Source: JAJFUE01 sp039683515
GTDB lineage: Bacteria; Sumerlaeota; Sumerlaeia; MVZB01
Assembly (NCBI GenBank): GCA_039683515.1
Contig: JBDKRG010000003.1
Span: 62,001-126,000, forward strand
Reading direction: 5' to 3'
DNA length: 64,000 bases
Below, one piece after another: positions 7,501 to 15,034 of the stretch. Within the stretch, counting starts at the first letter, position 1. Each line of letters begins with the position of its first letter. The notes under the pieces were generated by a model. It did not search any database, had not been told where the DNA came from, and saw nothing but the letters and a program-made list of their open reading frames with translations. The position numbers were made by a program, and so were the translations under genes.

Positions 7501-9902
7501 AGGAAATGGGGGTGTTCGCCAGGGAAAGCGCGAACAAGTTCCTGCGGATCGAGTTCTACCATGACGGGTCGCGGACGCACCTGTACGCGGCGGCGCTGCT
7601 CAACGGCTCGCCGACCACCTTCTTCGACAAGACGATCTCCACCGGCAATCCGCAGCTGCTGCGGGTCGGGCGCGCCGGCGACACCTGGACGGTCTCCTAC
7701 CAGACCGAATCGGCGGGCTGGACGGCGGGCGGGTCGTTCACGTACGCGATGGCCGTCGCGGCCGTGGGGCCGCACGCCGGCAACCTGGGGGCGGCCAACA
7801 CCGTCATCATCGATTACTTCTTCAACACCGCCACGCCGATCTCGCCCGAGGACAACGCATCCTACTCGCTGACCGTGAACGTGAACGGCAACGGGAGCGT
7901 GACGAGGGAGCCGGATCAGTCCGCCTACCAGGCGGGCGAGGTCGTGACGCTGACGGCGATCCCCGGCGACGCGACGACGCAGTTCGCGGGGTGGTCGGGG
8001 GCGCTGACCGGCAGCCAGAACCCGGCGCAGCTGACGATCCAGGGCGACAGCGCGGTGACGGCGAATTTCGCGCCATCCAGCGCGACGACGTTCGACATCT
8101 GGTACGGCGACACCCAGCGGTTCGGGCAGATCGGCAAGCCCCAGGTGTGGGTCGACGTCCTGGGCACCGTCAGCGACGGCGACGGGATCTCGGCGCTGAC
8201 CTACTCGCTCAACGGGGGCGAATACAAGGCGCTGTCGGTCGGCCCCGACGGCCGCAGGCTCCAGGGGGCCGGCGACTTCGACGTGCAGTTGGCGTTCACC
8301 GAACTGGCGGCGGGAACCAACACGATCGTGCTGCGGGCGGTCGACAGCCTCGGCAACGTCACCCTCAAGACCGTCACGGTCGACTACATCGACGGGGTGA
8401 TCCCGGACACGAACCTGAGCGCGCAATGGACCACGACGACGCTGCTCACCGAAACCGTGCAGCCGGTCGACGGGCGCTGGTCCTCGAGCGACGCGGGGGC
8501 GAAGAACGGGACGATCGGATACGACCGGCTGATCGCGATCGGCGACATGAGCTGGACCGATTACGAAATCACGGTGCCGATCACCGTGCACAGCTGGGAT
8601 CCGGCGGGCATCGGCGGGATCAACGGCTACCCGGGCGCGGGGTTCATCCTCCGCTGGAACGGCCACACGAACGACCCGCCGGTGGCGACGCAGCCGCTCA
8701 GCGGCTGGAACCCGTTCGGCAACGTCGTCTGGTATCACTGGGACGACGGCGGCGGGGTGTCGAGCACGTTCGAGGATGGCAACCTGAACGACACGAGCGG
8801 CCAGGTGCTGCAACTCAACGTCCCCTACATCTACAAAGTCCGCGTCGAGACGGTCCCGGGGGTGGGGACGCTCTACAGCAAGAAGGTGTGGCCGCAGGCG
8901 AGCGTCGAGCCGACGAGCTGGACGAAGCAGGCGTACGGCGTCACCGCGGTCGGCCACGGCTCGATCCTGTTCCTCGCGCACTGGACGCAAATGACGGTCG
9001 GCGACATTACGATCCGGTCGACGGTCGCGCCGATCAACTCGATATCGGTCAGCGCGGGGACCAGCCAGGCGGCGATCAGCTGGCAGACGACGCAGCCCCG
9101 AACGAGCGTCGTCGATTACGGCCTGACGGCGGCGTACGAGCTGGGGCGCGTCAGCGACGCCACGCTCCGGACGAGCCACACGCTCAGCCTGGGGGGGCTT
9201 GCGCAGGGGACGCTGTATCACTACCGGATCTCGGGCGCGGCCGCCGACGGGACGACCGAATCGACGAGCGACATGACGTTCCAGTCGGCCACCGCGCAGA
9301 CGATTCGGTCGGACAACTTCAACGCGACGGCGCTCGACGCCTCGATCTGGACGTTCGTCAACCCGGTCGGCGACGCGACGCTGACGATGAACGGCTCGGA
9401 GGCGCAAATCTACCTGCCGGCCGGATCGGACCACGACGCCTGGACGGCCGGCAACCGGACCGGCCGCCTGATGCAGCCGGCCAATGACGGGGATTTCCAG
9501 ATCGAGGCCGGATTCACCTCGAGCCTGACGGCCACCTATCAGTTCCACGGCCTTATCGTGGAACAGGACGCCACGCATTACCTGCGATTCGACGCCGTGC
9601 GCAGCGGCGGCTCGGTCTACGCCTACTGCGCCCAGCTAAGCGGCACAAGCGTCTCGACGAAGCTGAACCGGGCCATCCCCGCCGCCGCGCCGCTGCATCT
9701 GAGGGTCGGCCGCTCCGGATCGACGTGGACGTACGATTACTCCACGGACGGGACGACGTGGACGCGGGCGGTCAGCTTCAACGCGGCCCTGACGGTGACG
9801 AAGGTCGGCGTCATGGTCGGCAACGCCGAGGGGAGCAGTTCGCCGGCCTACGCCGGGCGCATCGATTACTTCAACAACACGGCCGCGCCGGCGCAAAATT
9901 AG
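4539..9902 (+). CDS. Very large secreted modular beta-sandwich protein (lectin-like, InlB-type and FnIII-like repeats)
   Basis: The product has 1787 residues. A signal peptide is visible (residues 1-23, hydrophobic core LFLAVIMTATAAA). Then three module types alternate. A DUF1349/concanavalin-like sandwich (S-D-D/N-F, WTFVNPLGD) occurs at about 27-228, 547-745, 909-1105 and 1588-1787. InlB-B-type repeats (LTV, G-S/T-V, W-F-x-x-W-S-G) occur at about 229-300, 388-457, 748-822 and 1108-1180. FnIII-like modules similar to the N-terminus of purple acid phosphatases (RVDYG, HYRI) occur at about 300-385, 457-545, 823-905 and 1495-1587. An Ig-like segment (1181-1287) and a further lectin-like domain (1288-1494) break the pattern. 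There is no catalytic motif, sortase site or autotransporter domain. GGAGG precedes the ATG. It is probably exported and glycan- or surface-binding; the function is unknown. Confidence 0.85.
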   Translation: MRTQPCIRGLFLAVIMTATAAAGPIRSDDFSSTTLDTNLWTVVNPLGDGSCRMTGTQLALTIPAGAHIVNGVTNQSIRALQTVDDANFGLEIKFESPVSAPTGTIVMQGVLVQESATKFMRLGFDSLGASTRLYGCYFNGASSTVLIARTIYYSPTQPLYLKLQRAGTKWTISHSINGSTWITDGSFKAPLVMSAIGPFVGSQGTGVPGFTGVFDYFFDAQSPISPEDAKTLTVATAGSGSVATSPTLTAYPIGTTVTLTAQPSACWSFDHWSGDAGGTANPARIVIDANKLVTATFAEFIGDIAIQAGRRSAVVTWTTDRPATGRVDYGLTSALELGAAGDDTLTTQHSLTLSNLADATTYLCRITSTAETGEAQSAELSLTTPTLVDYTLTVGADGGGTVTLSPDQASYAAGTSVTLTAIANAGWRFSGWSGGLSGPANPAAIAMTTNTTVAALFEPFTITIDALDLTTNSAQIVWSTNFPSTGVVDFGLTTDYELGQVACGDLGAQHTATISGIDTSQTHHYRIVARDEGGCTASTGDLTLFLEPGGIVSDDFSQASLNPFWTFVNPLGDGSYALTGTQLTISVPLGTSHDVWSTGIDAPRVMQAADDGDFGVEVKFESAPSAKYQMQGILVEQDATHHLRFDFYSDGTRLYAYAAYITDTAATTRILKTIAASNPIWLHVTRSGEDWLMEYSADGANWSSAGLFTQAFTMTSIGPFAGNFSGPAYTAAIDYFFNDAAPIVPEDGPGLSLTVNTSGQGTALRTPDKSSYTTGEVVEVAAAAAPSWRFAGWSGDTTGTLNPVPVTMTRDWAMTANFQQFIVDPRASAQENAATITWTTPEPATSRVDYGPTADYGTTAQDAALATTHSLTLAPLAEGTLYHYRIASADAGGTATSSADMTFSTGSSAAIVSDDFLGATLKPIWTFVNPLSDATLTMTGTQARIDVPAGTHELWTSGMMAPRLEQQVADAAFEIEAKFESTLSAAYQEMGVFARESANKFLRIEFYHDGSRTHLYAAALLNGSPTTFFDKTISTGNPQLLRVGRAGDTWTVSYQTESAGWTAGGSFTYAMAVAAVGPHAGNLGAANTVIIDYFFNTATPISPEDNASYSLTVNVNGNGSVTREPDQSAYQAGEVVTLTAIPGDATTQFAGWSGALTGSQNPAQLTIQGDSAVTANFAPSSATTFDIWYGDTQRFGQIGKPQVWVDVLGTVSDGDGISALTYSLNGGEYKALSVGPDGRRLQGAGDFDVQLAFTELAAGTNTIVLRAVDSLGNVTLKTVTVDYIDGVIPDTNLSAQWTTTTLLTETVQPVDGRWSSSDAGAKNGTIGYDRLIAIGDMSWTDYEITVPITVHSWDPAGIGGINGYPGAGFILRWNGHTNDPPVATQPLSGWNPFGNVVWYHWDDGGGVSSTFEDGNLNDTSGQVLQLNVPYIYKVRVETVPGVGTLYSKKVWPQASVEPTSWTKQAYGVTAVGHGSILFLAHWTQMTVGDITIRSTVAPINSISVSAGTSQAAISWQTTQPRTSVVDYGLTAAYELGRVSDATLRTSHTLSLGGLAQGTLYHYRISGAAADGTTESTSDMTFQSATAQTIRSDNFNATALDASIWTFVNPVGDATLTMNGSEAQIYLPAGSDHDAWTAGNRTGRLMQPANDGDFQIEAGFTSSLTATYQFHGLIVEQDATHYLRFDAVRSGGSVYAYCAQLSGTSVSTKLNRAIPAAAPLHLRVGRSGSTWTYDYSTDGTTWTRAVSFNAALTVTKVGVMVGNAEGSSSPAYAGRIDYFNNTAAPAQN

Positions 9903-9915
9903 GGCGGGGTTCGTC

Positions 9916-10812
9916 ATGGCGCCCACAGTCACCATTGGCCTGCCGGTCCACAACGGCGAGCGTTTCCTGGCCGAGGCGATCGAGGCCGTTCTCGGCCAGA
10001 CGTTCCATGACCTCGAGCTGATCATCTCGGACAACGCCTCGACGGACGGCACGGAGCCGATCGCGCGCCGCTATGCCGGCGCCGACCCGCGCGTCGTCTA
10101 CGTGCGCGGCCCGGCCAACCGCGGCGCGGCGTGGAATTACAACCACGTCGTCGAGCTGGCCCGCGGCAGGTACTTCAAGTGGCAGGCCCACGACGACCTG
10201 ATCGATCCGACCTACATCGAGAAATGCCTCGCCGTCCTGGAACGGGACCCGGGGGTGGCGCTCGCTTACGGCCTGACGCGGTTCATCGACGAGAACGGGC
10301 AAACCATCGGGCAGTGGGACGACCGGCTTCACCTGAGCGCCGCGACCGCGCACGAACGGCTGGGGCTCATGCTGGCGAGGGCCGGAATGTGCAACACCGT
10401 CATGGGGCTGATGCCCACCGGCGTCCTGCGGCGCACGCGCGGGATCGACCGGTTCCGCGGATCCGATTACGTGCTCCTCGCCGAATTGGCCATGCTCGGC
10501 CGGATCGCCGAGATCCCGGCCGCCCGGTTTTACCGGAGGATTCACGCGGGATCGTATCAGCGGGCCAACCGGACCGGCCGTGCGATTCAGCGCTGGCTCG
10601 ACCCGAGCCTCGACGGCGAGCCGCGGCTGGCGGGCGTCCGGCTGTGGCTGGAATTCGTCCGTTCCGTGTGGCGGATGGAGCTGGCCCCCGCCGAGCGGCT
10701 GGCCTGCCTGTGGGCGGTGCGCCAGTGGCCCAAGGCCAGGCTGCGCGACATGCTCGGCCGCTGCCGACGGCACGCCTTCTCCTCAATCCAGGGTTTCCTG
10801 CAAATGCCTTAG
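9916..10812 (+). CDS. Family 2 glycosyltransferase
   Basis: A GT-A fold glycosyltransferase of 298 residues with no membrane segment. The N-terminus (TIGLPVHNGERFL, LIISDNASTDGT) is the nucleotide-sugar binding strand, and FKWQAHDDLIDPTY supplies the DxD-like acidic pair. It follows the secreted protein gene by 13 bases and may be co-transcribed, perhaps to glycosylate that protein or to serve the adjacent leftward glycan cluster, with which it is convergent. Donor and acceptor cannot be read from the sequence. Confidence 0.85.
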   Translation: MAPTVTIGLPVHNGERFLAEAIEAVLGQTFHDLELIISDNASTDGTEPIARRYAGADPRVVYVRGPANRGAAWNYNHVVELARGRYFKWQAHDDLIDPTYIEKCLAVLERDPGVALAYGLTRFIDENGQTIGQWDDRLHLSAATAHERLGLMLARAGMCNTVMGLMPTGVLRRTRGIDRFRGSDYVLLAELAMLGRIAEIPAARFYRRIHAGSYQRANRTGRAIQRWLDPSLDGEPRLAGVRLWLEFVRSVWRMELAPAERLACLWAVRQWPKARLRDMLGRCRRHAFSSIQGFLQMP

Positions 10813-10822
10813 TCCCTCCGCA

Positions 10823-12088
10823 TCAGACGCTGCCGGAGAATTCGGGTTCCCCGCTCACGACGCGCGGCTGCGGGATGGGGATGATGAAGCTCCCGCCGCG
10901 GTCGAGGTATTCCTTCTGCGCGGCGATGATTTCATCGGCGTAATTCCAGGCCAGCAGGAGCACGCAATCGGGCATGTCCTGGACAAGCCGCTCGGGCGGA
11001 TGGATCGGCAGGCGGCTGCCGACCGTGTAGAAGCCGTGCTTGTGGGGGTTGCCGTCGACGGCGTAATCGATAGTTTCGCGGCCGAGGCCGAGGTAACAGA
11101 GCAGCGTCGTGGCCATGCCGCCGCCGGCCCCGTACGCGACAATGCGTCCGCCCCGGCTCTTTTTCCGGCCGATCAGGGCAAGCAACTCGTTCCTGTTTTC
11201 GGCCATGCGCGACACGAAACGCCTGTAATAATCGGGCCGGCCCATCCCGCCGGCGTCCTCGCCGTCCAGAAGCCGGCGCACGGCGGCGTCGGGGCCGGCC
11301 TCCAGTTCGAACGTGGCGCGCAGGGAGCCGCCCATCACGTCCGGAAGCATGCGCACGCCGTTCATGCCGAGGCCGTGGCGGCGGAACAGGCCGTCGAGCG
11401 CAGTGGCCGAGAAGTAACCGACGTTGCCGTGATAAATCATGTCCCAGACGCAATCGTCGATCATTCGGCCCAGGTACGGCGACTGGATCACGACCGCGCC
11501 CCCCTCGCGCAGAAGCATCCTCACGCCGGCCGCAAAATCGTCCGGGTTTTCAACGAGGTTGATCATGTTGTTGGCGATGATCACGTCGGCGCGCCTCCCC
11601 TCGGCGCGGAGCCGGGCGGCCAGGGCGGCGTTGAAGAACTCGCAGACGGTGGGGACGCCGACCCGCTCGGCCTCCCGCGCCGGCCCAAGGGCGGGGTCGA
11701 TGCCGAGCACGTCGATGCCGCACGCGGCGAATTCCCTGAGCATGTAGCCGTCGTTGCTTCCGATCTCCATCACGAGGCTGCCGGGACCGAGATTGCGGCG
11801 CCGGATCAATTCGTCGGCGCACTCGGCCGACAGCCTCACCATCGACGGGATGAGCGAGCTGTAATAATGGTAATCGGGGCGATAGATCATCGAGGGCGGC
11901 GCGGCGCGCCCGAGTTGGACGAACGTGCAATCGTGGCAAAACATCAGCTCGATGGGGAAGGCCGGCTCGGGCAGGTCCAACTCGTCTTCGGCGATCAGGT
12001 TTTCGGCGAGCGGAACCGATCCGAGCGACAGGAAGGTTTCTATGTTTTCGCCGCCGCACGAGCGGCAACGGGTGATGATTTCTTCCAT
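10823..12088 (-). CDS. Class I SAM-dependent methyltransferase with N-terminal zinc ribbon (sugar C-methyltransferase-like)
   Basis: The product has 421 residues. The N-terminal cysteine pairs (CRSCGG near residue 8 and CHDC near 50) form a zinc ribbon. The central Rossmann methyltransferase domain has LVMEIGSNDGYML as SAM motif I. The C-terminal part (RIVAYGAGGGMATTLL and DCVLLLAWNYADEI) is the domain typical of NDP-hexose C-methyltransferases. Such enzymes methylate sugar nucleotides in O-antigen or antibiotic pathways. The ribosome-binding site (GAGGAA) lies in the last codons of the preceding PIG-L gene, six bases away. It is one of four paralogues in this cluster and closest in layout to the one at 13739-15031. 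Confidence 0.85.
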   Translation of the reverse strand: MEEIITRCRSCGGENIETFLSLGSVPLAENLIAEDELDLPEPAFPIELMFCHDCTFVQLGRAAPPSMIYRPDYHYYSSLIPSMVRLSAECADELIRRRNLGPGSLVMEIGSNDGYMLREFAACGIDVLGIDPALGPAREAERVGVPTVCEFFNAALAARLRAEGRRADVIIANNMINLVENPDDFAAGVRMLLREGGAVVIQSPYLGRMIDDCVWDMIYHGNVGYFSATALDGLFRRHGLGMNGVRMLPDVMGGSLRATFELEAGPDAAVRRLLDGEDAGGMGRPDYYRRFVSRMAENRNELLALIGRKKSRGGRIVAYGAGGGMATTLLCYLGLGRETIDYAVDGNPHKHGFYTVGSRLPIHPPERLVQDMPDCVLLLAWNYADEIIAAQKEYLDRGGSFIIPIPQPRVVSGEPEFSGSV

Positions 12089-12094
12089 GACGAT

Positions 12095-12739
12095 TCATTC
12101 CTCTTCCTCGAGGATGATTTTGCGGCCGTAAAAGGCCTCGGCGTATTTCGTGGAGCAGTTGCATTCGACGCCGCGCAGCCGCATCAGCCCGCGAAACACC
12201 TCGGGCTCAAACCACGGCTTGCGGGCTTGCGAGGGGAAACACCGCATCAGGCAATCGATTTTCCGCGCGACCAGGTCTTCGGCGGCGGGCACGAACACGT
12301 TCGGCGCGCCGAGGTCGCCGTCGTACTTGGGGATCTCGTATTCGAGGATCTGGTGGTGACGCCAGGTGTTCCACGTCAGCTCGCTGACCAGCCGGTGGTC
12401 CTGGTGCAGGTCGCCGCGGCAGTGGGTCAGGATCAGGCCGGGTTGGATCTTCGCCTTGAGATCCTCGAAGAGATCCTTGATCACCGCGCCGGTGTAGGGG
12501 AAAAACCCGTCGCGGAATTCGTGAAGCTGGATCGAGCGGCTGGCGAACCCGGCGGTGAATGCCTCGGCACTCGCGCGGGCCTCGTCGCGGCGCGCGCCGC
12601 TGGCCGAAAAAACGATCCAGTGGACCTGCGCGCCGGGGAACCGCCGGGCCAGCCCGAGCACGGTCGCGCCGCAGCCGATTTCAATGTCGTCGGCGTGGGC
12701 GCCGACGCAGAGGATGGTGTCGAGTTTCGACAGTTCCAT
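12095..12739 (-). CDS. PIG-L family deacetylase
   Basis: A protein of 214 residues of the zinc-dependent N-acetylglucosaminyl deacetylase (PIG-L/LmbE) family. The metal-binding motif AHADDIEIGCG (AHxDDxE) is near residue 15 and a second histidine cluster (HCRGDLHQDHRLV) near 104. These enzymes remove N-acetyl groups from sugar conjugates. Within a cluster of sugar-nucleotide and methyltransferase genes it probably trims an amino-sugar intermediate; the substrate is not deducible. It ends in a run of glutamates whose codons double as the ribosome-binding site of the next gene. Confidence 0.9.
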   Translation of the reverse strand: MELSKLDTILCVGAHADDIEIGCGATVLGLARRFPGAQVHWIVFSASGARRDEARASAEAFTAGFASRSIQLHEFRDGFFPYTGAVIKDLFEDLKAKIQPGLILTHCRGDLHQDHRLVSELTWNTWRHHQILEYEIPKYDGDLGAPNVFVPAAEDLVARKIDCLMRCFPSQARKPWFEPEVFRGLMRLRGVECNCSTKYAEAFYGRKIILEEEE

Positions 12740-12752
12740 GTGCTATCCCATT

Positions 12753-12826
12753 CGTGCCCGTGCTCGTAATCGTGATCGCGAATCACCGATGCCCTGGGTT
12801 TCTCGATTTGCGATTACGAGCGCGAA
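12753..12826 (-). repeat. GATTAC/GAGCAC dispersed elements upstream of the PIG-L gene
   Basis: A degenerate copy lies at 12753-12780. Read in the direction of transcription it goes GATTAC then GAGCAC and ends 13 bases before the PIG-L start. A second fragment (CGATTACGAGCGCGAA) at 12811-12826 abuts the 3' end of the nucleotidyltransferase gene, in opposite orientation. Confidence 0.65.
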
Positions 12827-12829
12827 AAT

Positions 12830-13666
12830 TTATTCAGCCGCACTTCGCACATTCAATAATTCACTCGGGGTATGCGTCCCGGACCCGTTCTTCCACAGTT
12901 CCCACGGGGCCCGGCCGTGGCTGTACATATCCTCGAACTCCTGCTTGTCCTTGAACGTGTCCATGCACTGCCAGAAGCGCTCGTAATGGAACGCGTGCAG
13001 GCGCTTCTCGTCGATCAAGCGCTGGAACGGCTCGGCCACGAGTTCCTCGCCCTCGTTCATGTAGTCGAAGATCTCCGGGCGCATCGCGAAGAAGCCGCCG
13101 TTGATCCAGACGTCGGACTGGTGGACATCGCGGATCGCGGTCACCTGGCTCTTCGCGTCGAACTGGACGAGGTGGAAACTGGTGCACGGCCGCACGCACA
13201 GGAAGCTCGCCACCGACTCGGGCCGGCGCTGGAAGTCGCGGATCATGAGGCGCAGGTCGAGGTCGGTCAGCGCGTCGCTGTAGTTGGCGAGGAACATCGG
13301 CTCGTCCTGGACGTACCGGCGCACCATGCGCAGCCGCCCGCCGATGTTGGTCTCCATCCCCGTGTCGATGAACGTGATCGTCCAGTTGTCGATGTCGCGG
13401 TTGAGCAGGTGGACCTGCTCGCCGCCGCCCGGCCTGAGCACGAAGTCGTTGGACAGGCACTCGTTGTAGTTCAGGAAGTAGTTCTTGATGTAATCGGCCT
13501 TGTAGCCGAGGCACAGGATGAAATCGGTGTGGCCGAAATGGGCGTAGTACTTCATCACGTGCCACAGCACGGGGCGGTACCCGATGCAGATCATCGGCTT
13601 GGGGATCTGCTCGGAATAATCGCGCAGCCGCATCCCCTTGCCCCCGCAGAACAGGACGACTTTCAT
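12830..13666 (-). CDS. Sugar-1-phosphate nucleotidyltransferase (glucose-1-phosphate cytidylyltransferase-like)
   Basis: The product has 278 residues. The N-terminus (VVLFCGGKGMRLRDYSEQIPKPM) has the nucleotide-binding G-G-x-G-x-R-L signature and the conserved lysine-proline. LANYSDALTD supplies the catalytic aspartate, and DVWINGGFFAM is typical of RfbF/hexose-1-phosphate nucleotidyltransferases. It activates a hexose-1-phosphate as an NDP-sugar, the first step of a modified-sugar pathway. The ATG at 13666 is chosen because it has GGAGG at 13674-13678 and begins the conserved fold. The longer in-frame ORF is a translation of the ATTGCGG repeat. Confidence 0.85.
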   Translation of the reverse strand: MKVVLFCGGKGMRLRDYSEQIPKPMICIGYRPVLWHVMKYYAHFGHTDFILCLGYKADYIKNYFLNYNECLSNDFVLRPGGGEQVHLLNRDIDNWTITFIDTGMETNIGGRLRMVRRYVQDEPMFLANYSDALTDLDLRLMIRDFQRRPESVASFLCVRPCTSFHLVQFDAKSQVTAIRDVHQSDVWINGGFFAMRPEIFDYMNEGEELVAEPFQRLIDEKRLHAFHYERFWQCMDTFKDKQEFEDMYSHGRAPWELWKNGSGTHTPSELLNVRSAAE

Positions 13667-13680
13667 GGCATAACCTCCTC

Positions 13681-13740
13681 GATTGCGGATTGCGGAATGC
13701 GGAATGAAAATCCGAAATCCGCAATCCGCAATCCGCAATT
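13681..13740. repeat. ATTGCGG heptad inverted repeat
   Basis: Three ATTGCGG-type heptads on one side (13681-13704) are mirrored by four complementary heptads on the other (13714-13740), so the transcript can form a long hairpin between two co-directional genes. Its right end supplies two bases of the stop codon of the methyltransferase at 13739. Related copies lie at 21818-21849 (inside a gene) and 45691-45735. Confidence 0.8.
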
Positions 13741-15031
13741 ACTCATAGACGGTTATCTCCGGGATCGGGACGACGAACCGGCCGCCCCAGTCGCGGATGT
13801 ACGCGTTCTGCTCGATAATCTCGTCCTTGAAATTCCACGGCAGGATGAACAGGTAATCCGGCCGCGCCTGGCGGATCATGTCGGGGTGATGGATCGGGAT
13901 GCGCGTGCCGGGGAGGAACTTGCCCTGCTTGAACGTGTTGCGGTCGACGGTGAAGTCGATGAAGTCGGTGCGGATGCCGCAGTAGTTCAGGAGCGTGTTG
14001 CCCTTGCCGGGGGCGCCGTAGCCGACGACCGTCCGGCCCTCGCGCCGCGCCTCGATCAGGAAGGAGAGGATCTTGCGCTTGGTCTCCTTGACCTGCTCGT
14101 CGAAGGCGCTGTAGGCGGCCAGGGTGTCGAGGCCGGCCGCGGTCTCCATCGCGCGCATCTCGAGGACGCGCTCGCAGACGGGCTTGGAGTTGTCCTCGGC
14201 ATGGCGGCCGTAGATCCGGAGCGATCCGCCGTGCGTCGGCAGTTCCTCGACGTCGAACAGGGTGAGGCCGTGGCGGGCGAAGATCTTCTCGGCCGTCATG
14301 AACGAGAAATACGAGAAGTGCTCGTGGTAAATCGTGTCGAACTGGTTCTCGCGCATGAGGCGCAGCAGGTGCGGGAACTCCATCGTGAGCACCCCGGCCG
14401 GCTTGAGCGCGATCTTCATCCCGGCGACGAAATCGTTGAGGTCGGGGACCTGCGCCAGGACGTTGTTGCCGAGGAGCAGGTCGGCCTGGAGGCCCTCGTT
14501 GACGAGTTCCCTGGCCGTGGCCACGCCGAAGAAATTGATGATCGTCGGCACGCCGCGCTCGATGGCGACCTTGGCGATGTTGCGCGCGGGCTCGACGCCG
14601 ATGGCCGGGATCCCCTCCTTGACGAAGTGCTGGAGGAGGTAGCCGTCGTTGCTGGCGATCTCGACGACGAGGCTGCGCCGGTCGAGCCCGAACCGGCGGG
14701 TGGCCATCTGCGCGTAGCGGCGCGCGTGCTCGACCCAGCTGTCGGCGTAGGACGAAAAATACGCGTATTCGGTGAAGATTTCCTCGGCCGAGACGAACTC
14801 GTCGAGCTGCGCCAGGAAGCACTGGTCGCAGATGTAGACGTGCAGCGGGTAGAACGGCTCCATCCGCATGAGCCGGTCGGCCGGCACGTAGCTTTCGCAC
14901 AGCGGCGACATGCCCAGGTCGACGAGGGTGTGGTAGAGCGTCGCGCCGCAGAACCGGCAGGACGGCGCGCCGCCGGCCGGGTCGCGCTCGGCGCGCCGGG
15001 TTTCCTCGGACGGTCGTGTGAGTGTTGACAT
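13739..15031 (-). CDS. Class I SAM-dependent methyltransferase with zinc ribbon (sugar C-methyltransferase-like)
   Basis: The product has 430 residues. The zinc ribbon cysteines (CRFCGA near 24, ICDQC near 64) come first. Then SAM motif I (LVVEIASNDGYLL), the catalytic-region motif YHEHFSYFS, and the C-terminal domain (VVGYGAPGKGNTLLNYCGI, YLFILPWNFKDEI) characteristic of TylC3/NovU-type sugar C-methyltransferases. It starts three bases after the stop of the upstream methyltransferase gene with GGAGG in the overlap region, so translation is likely coupled. The YHEH motif makes this the most canonical of the four paralogues. The predicted product is a branched or C-methylated deoxysugar nucleotide. 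Confidence 0.88.
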   Translation of the reverse strand: MSTLTRPSEETRRAERDPAGGAPSCRFCGATLYHTLVDLGMSPLCESYVPADRLMRMEPFYPLHVYICDQCFLAQLDEFVSAEEIFTEYAYFSSYADSWVEHARRYAQMATRRFGLDRRSLVVEIASNDGYLLQHFVKEGIPAIGVEPARNIAKVAIERGVPTIINFFGVATARELVNEGLQADLLLGNNVLAQVPDLNDFVAGMKIALKPAGVLTMEFPHLLRLMRENQFDTIYHEHFSYFSFMTAEKIFARHGLTLFDVEELPTHGGSLRIYGRHAEDNSKPVCERVLEMRAMETAAGLDTLAAYSAFDEQVKETKRKILSFLIEARREGRTVVGYGAPGKGNTLLNYCGIRTDFIDFTVDRNTFKQGKFLPGTRIPIHHPDMIRQARPDYLFILPWNFKDEIIEQNAYIRDWGGRFVVPIPEITVYE

Positions 15032-15034
15032 GCC

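Noticed and set aside
4512..9578. A 1688-residue open frame on the minus strand
   Set aside because: It is a shadow of the large plus-strand gene: extremely arginine-rich, no domain, and caused by the high GC content of the opposite frame.
10580..15028. Long plus-strand frames (729 and 718 residues) across the methyltransferase and nucleotidyltransferase genes
   Set aside because: They are antisense to genes with clear motifs and overlapping start/stop codons, and their translations look like reversed-frame low-complexity sequence.
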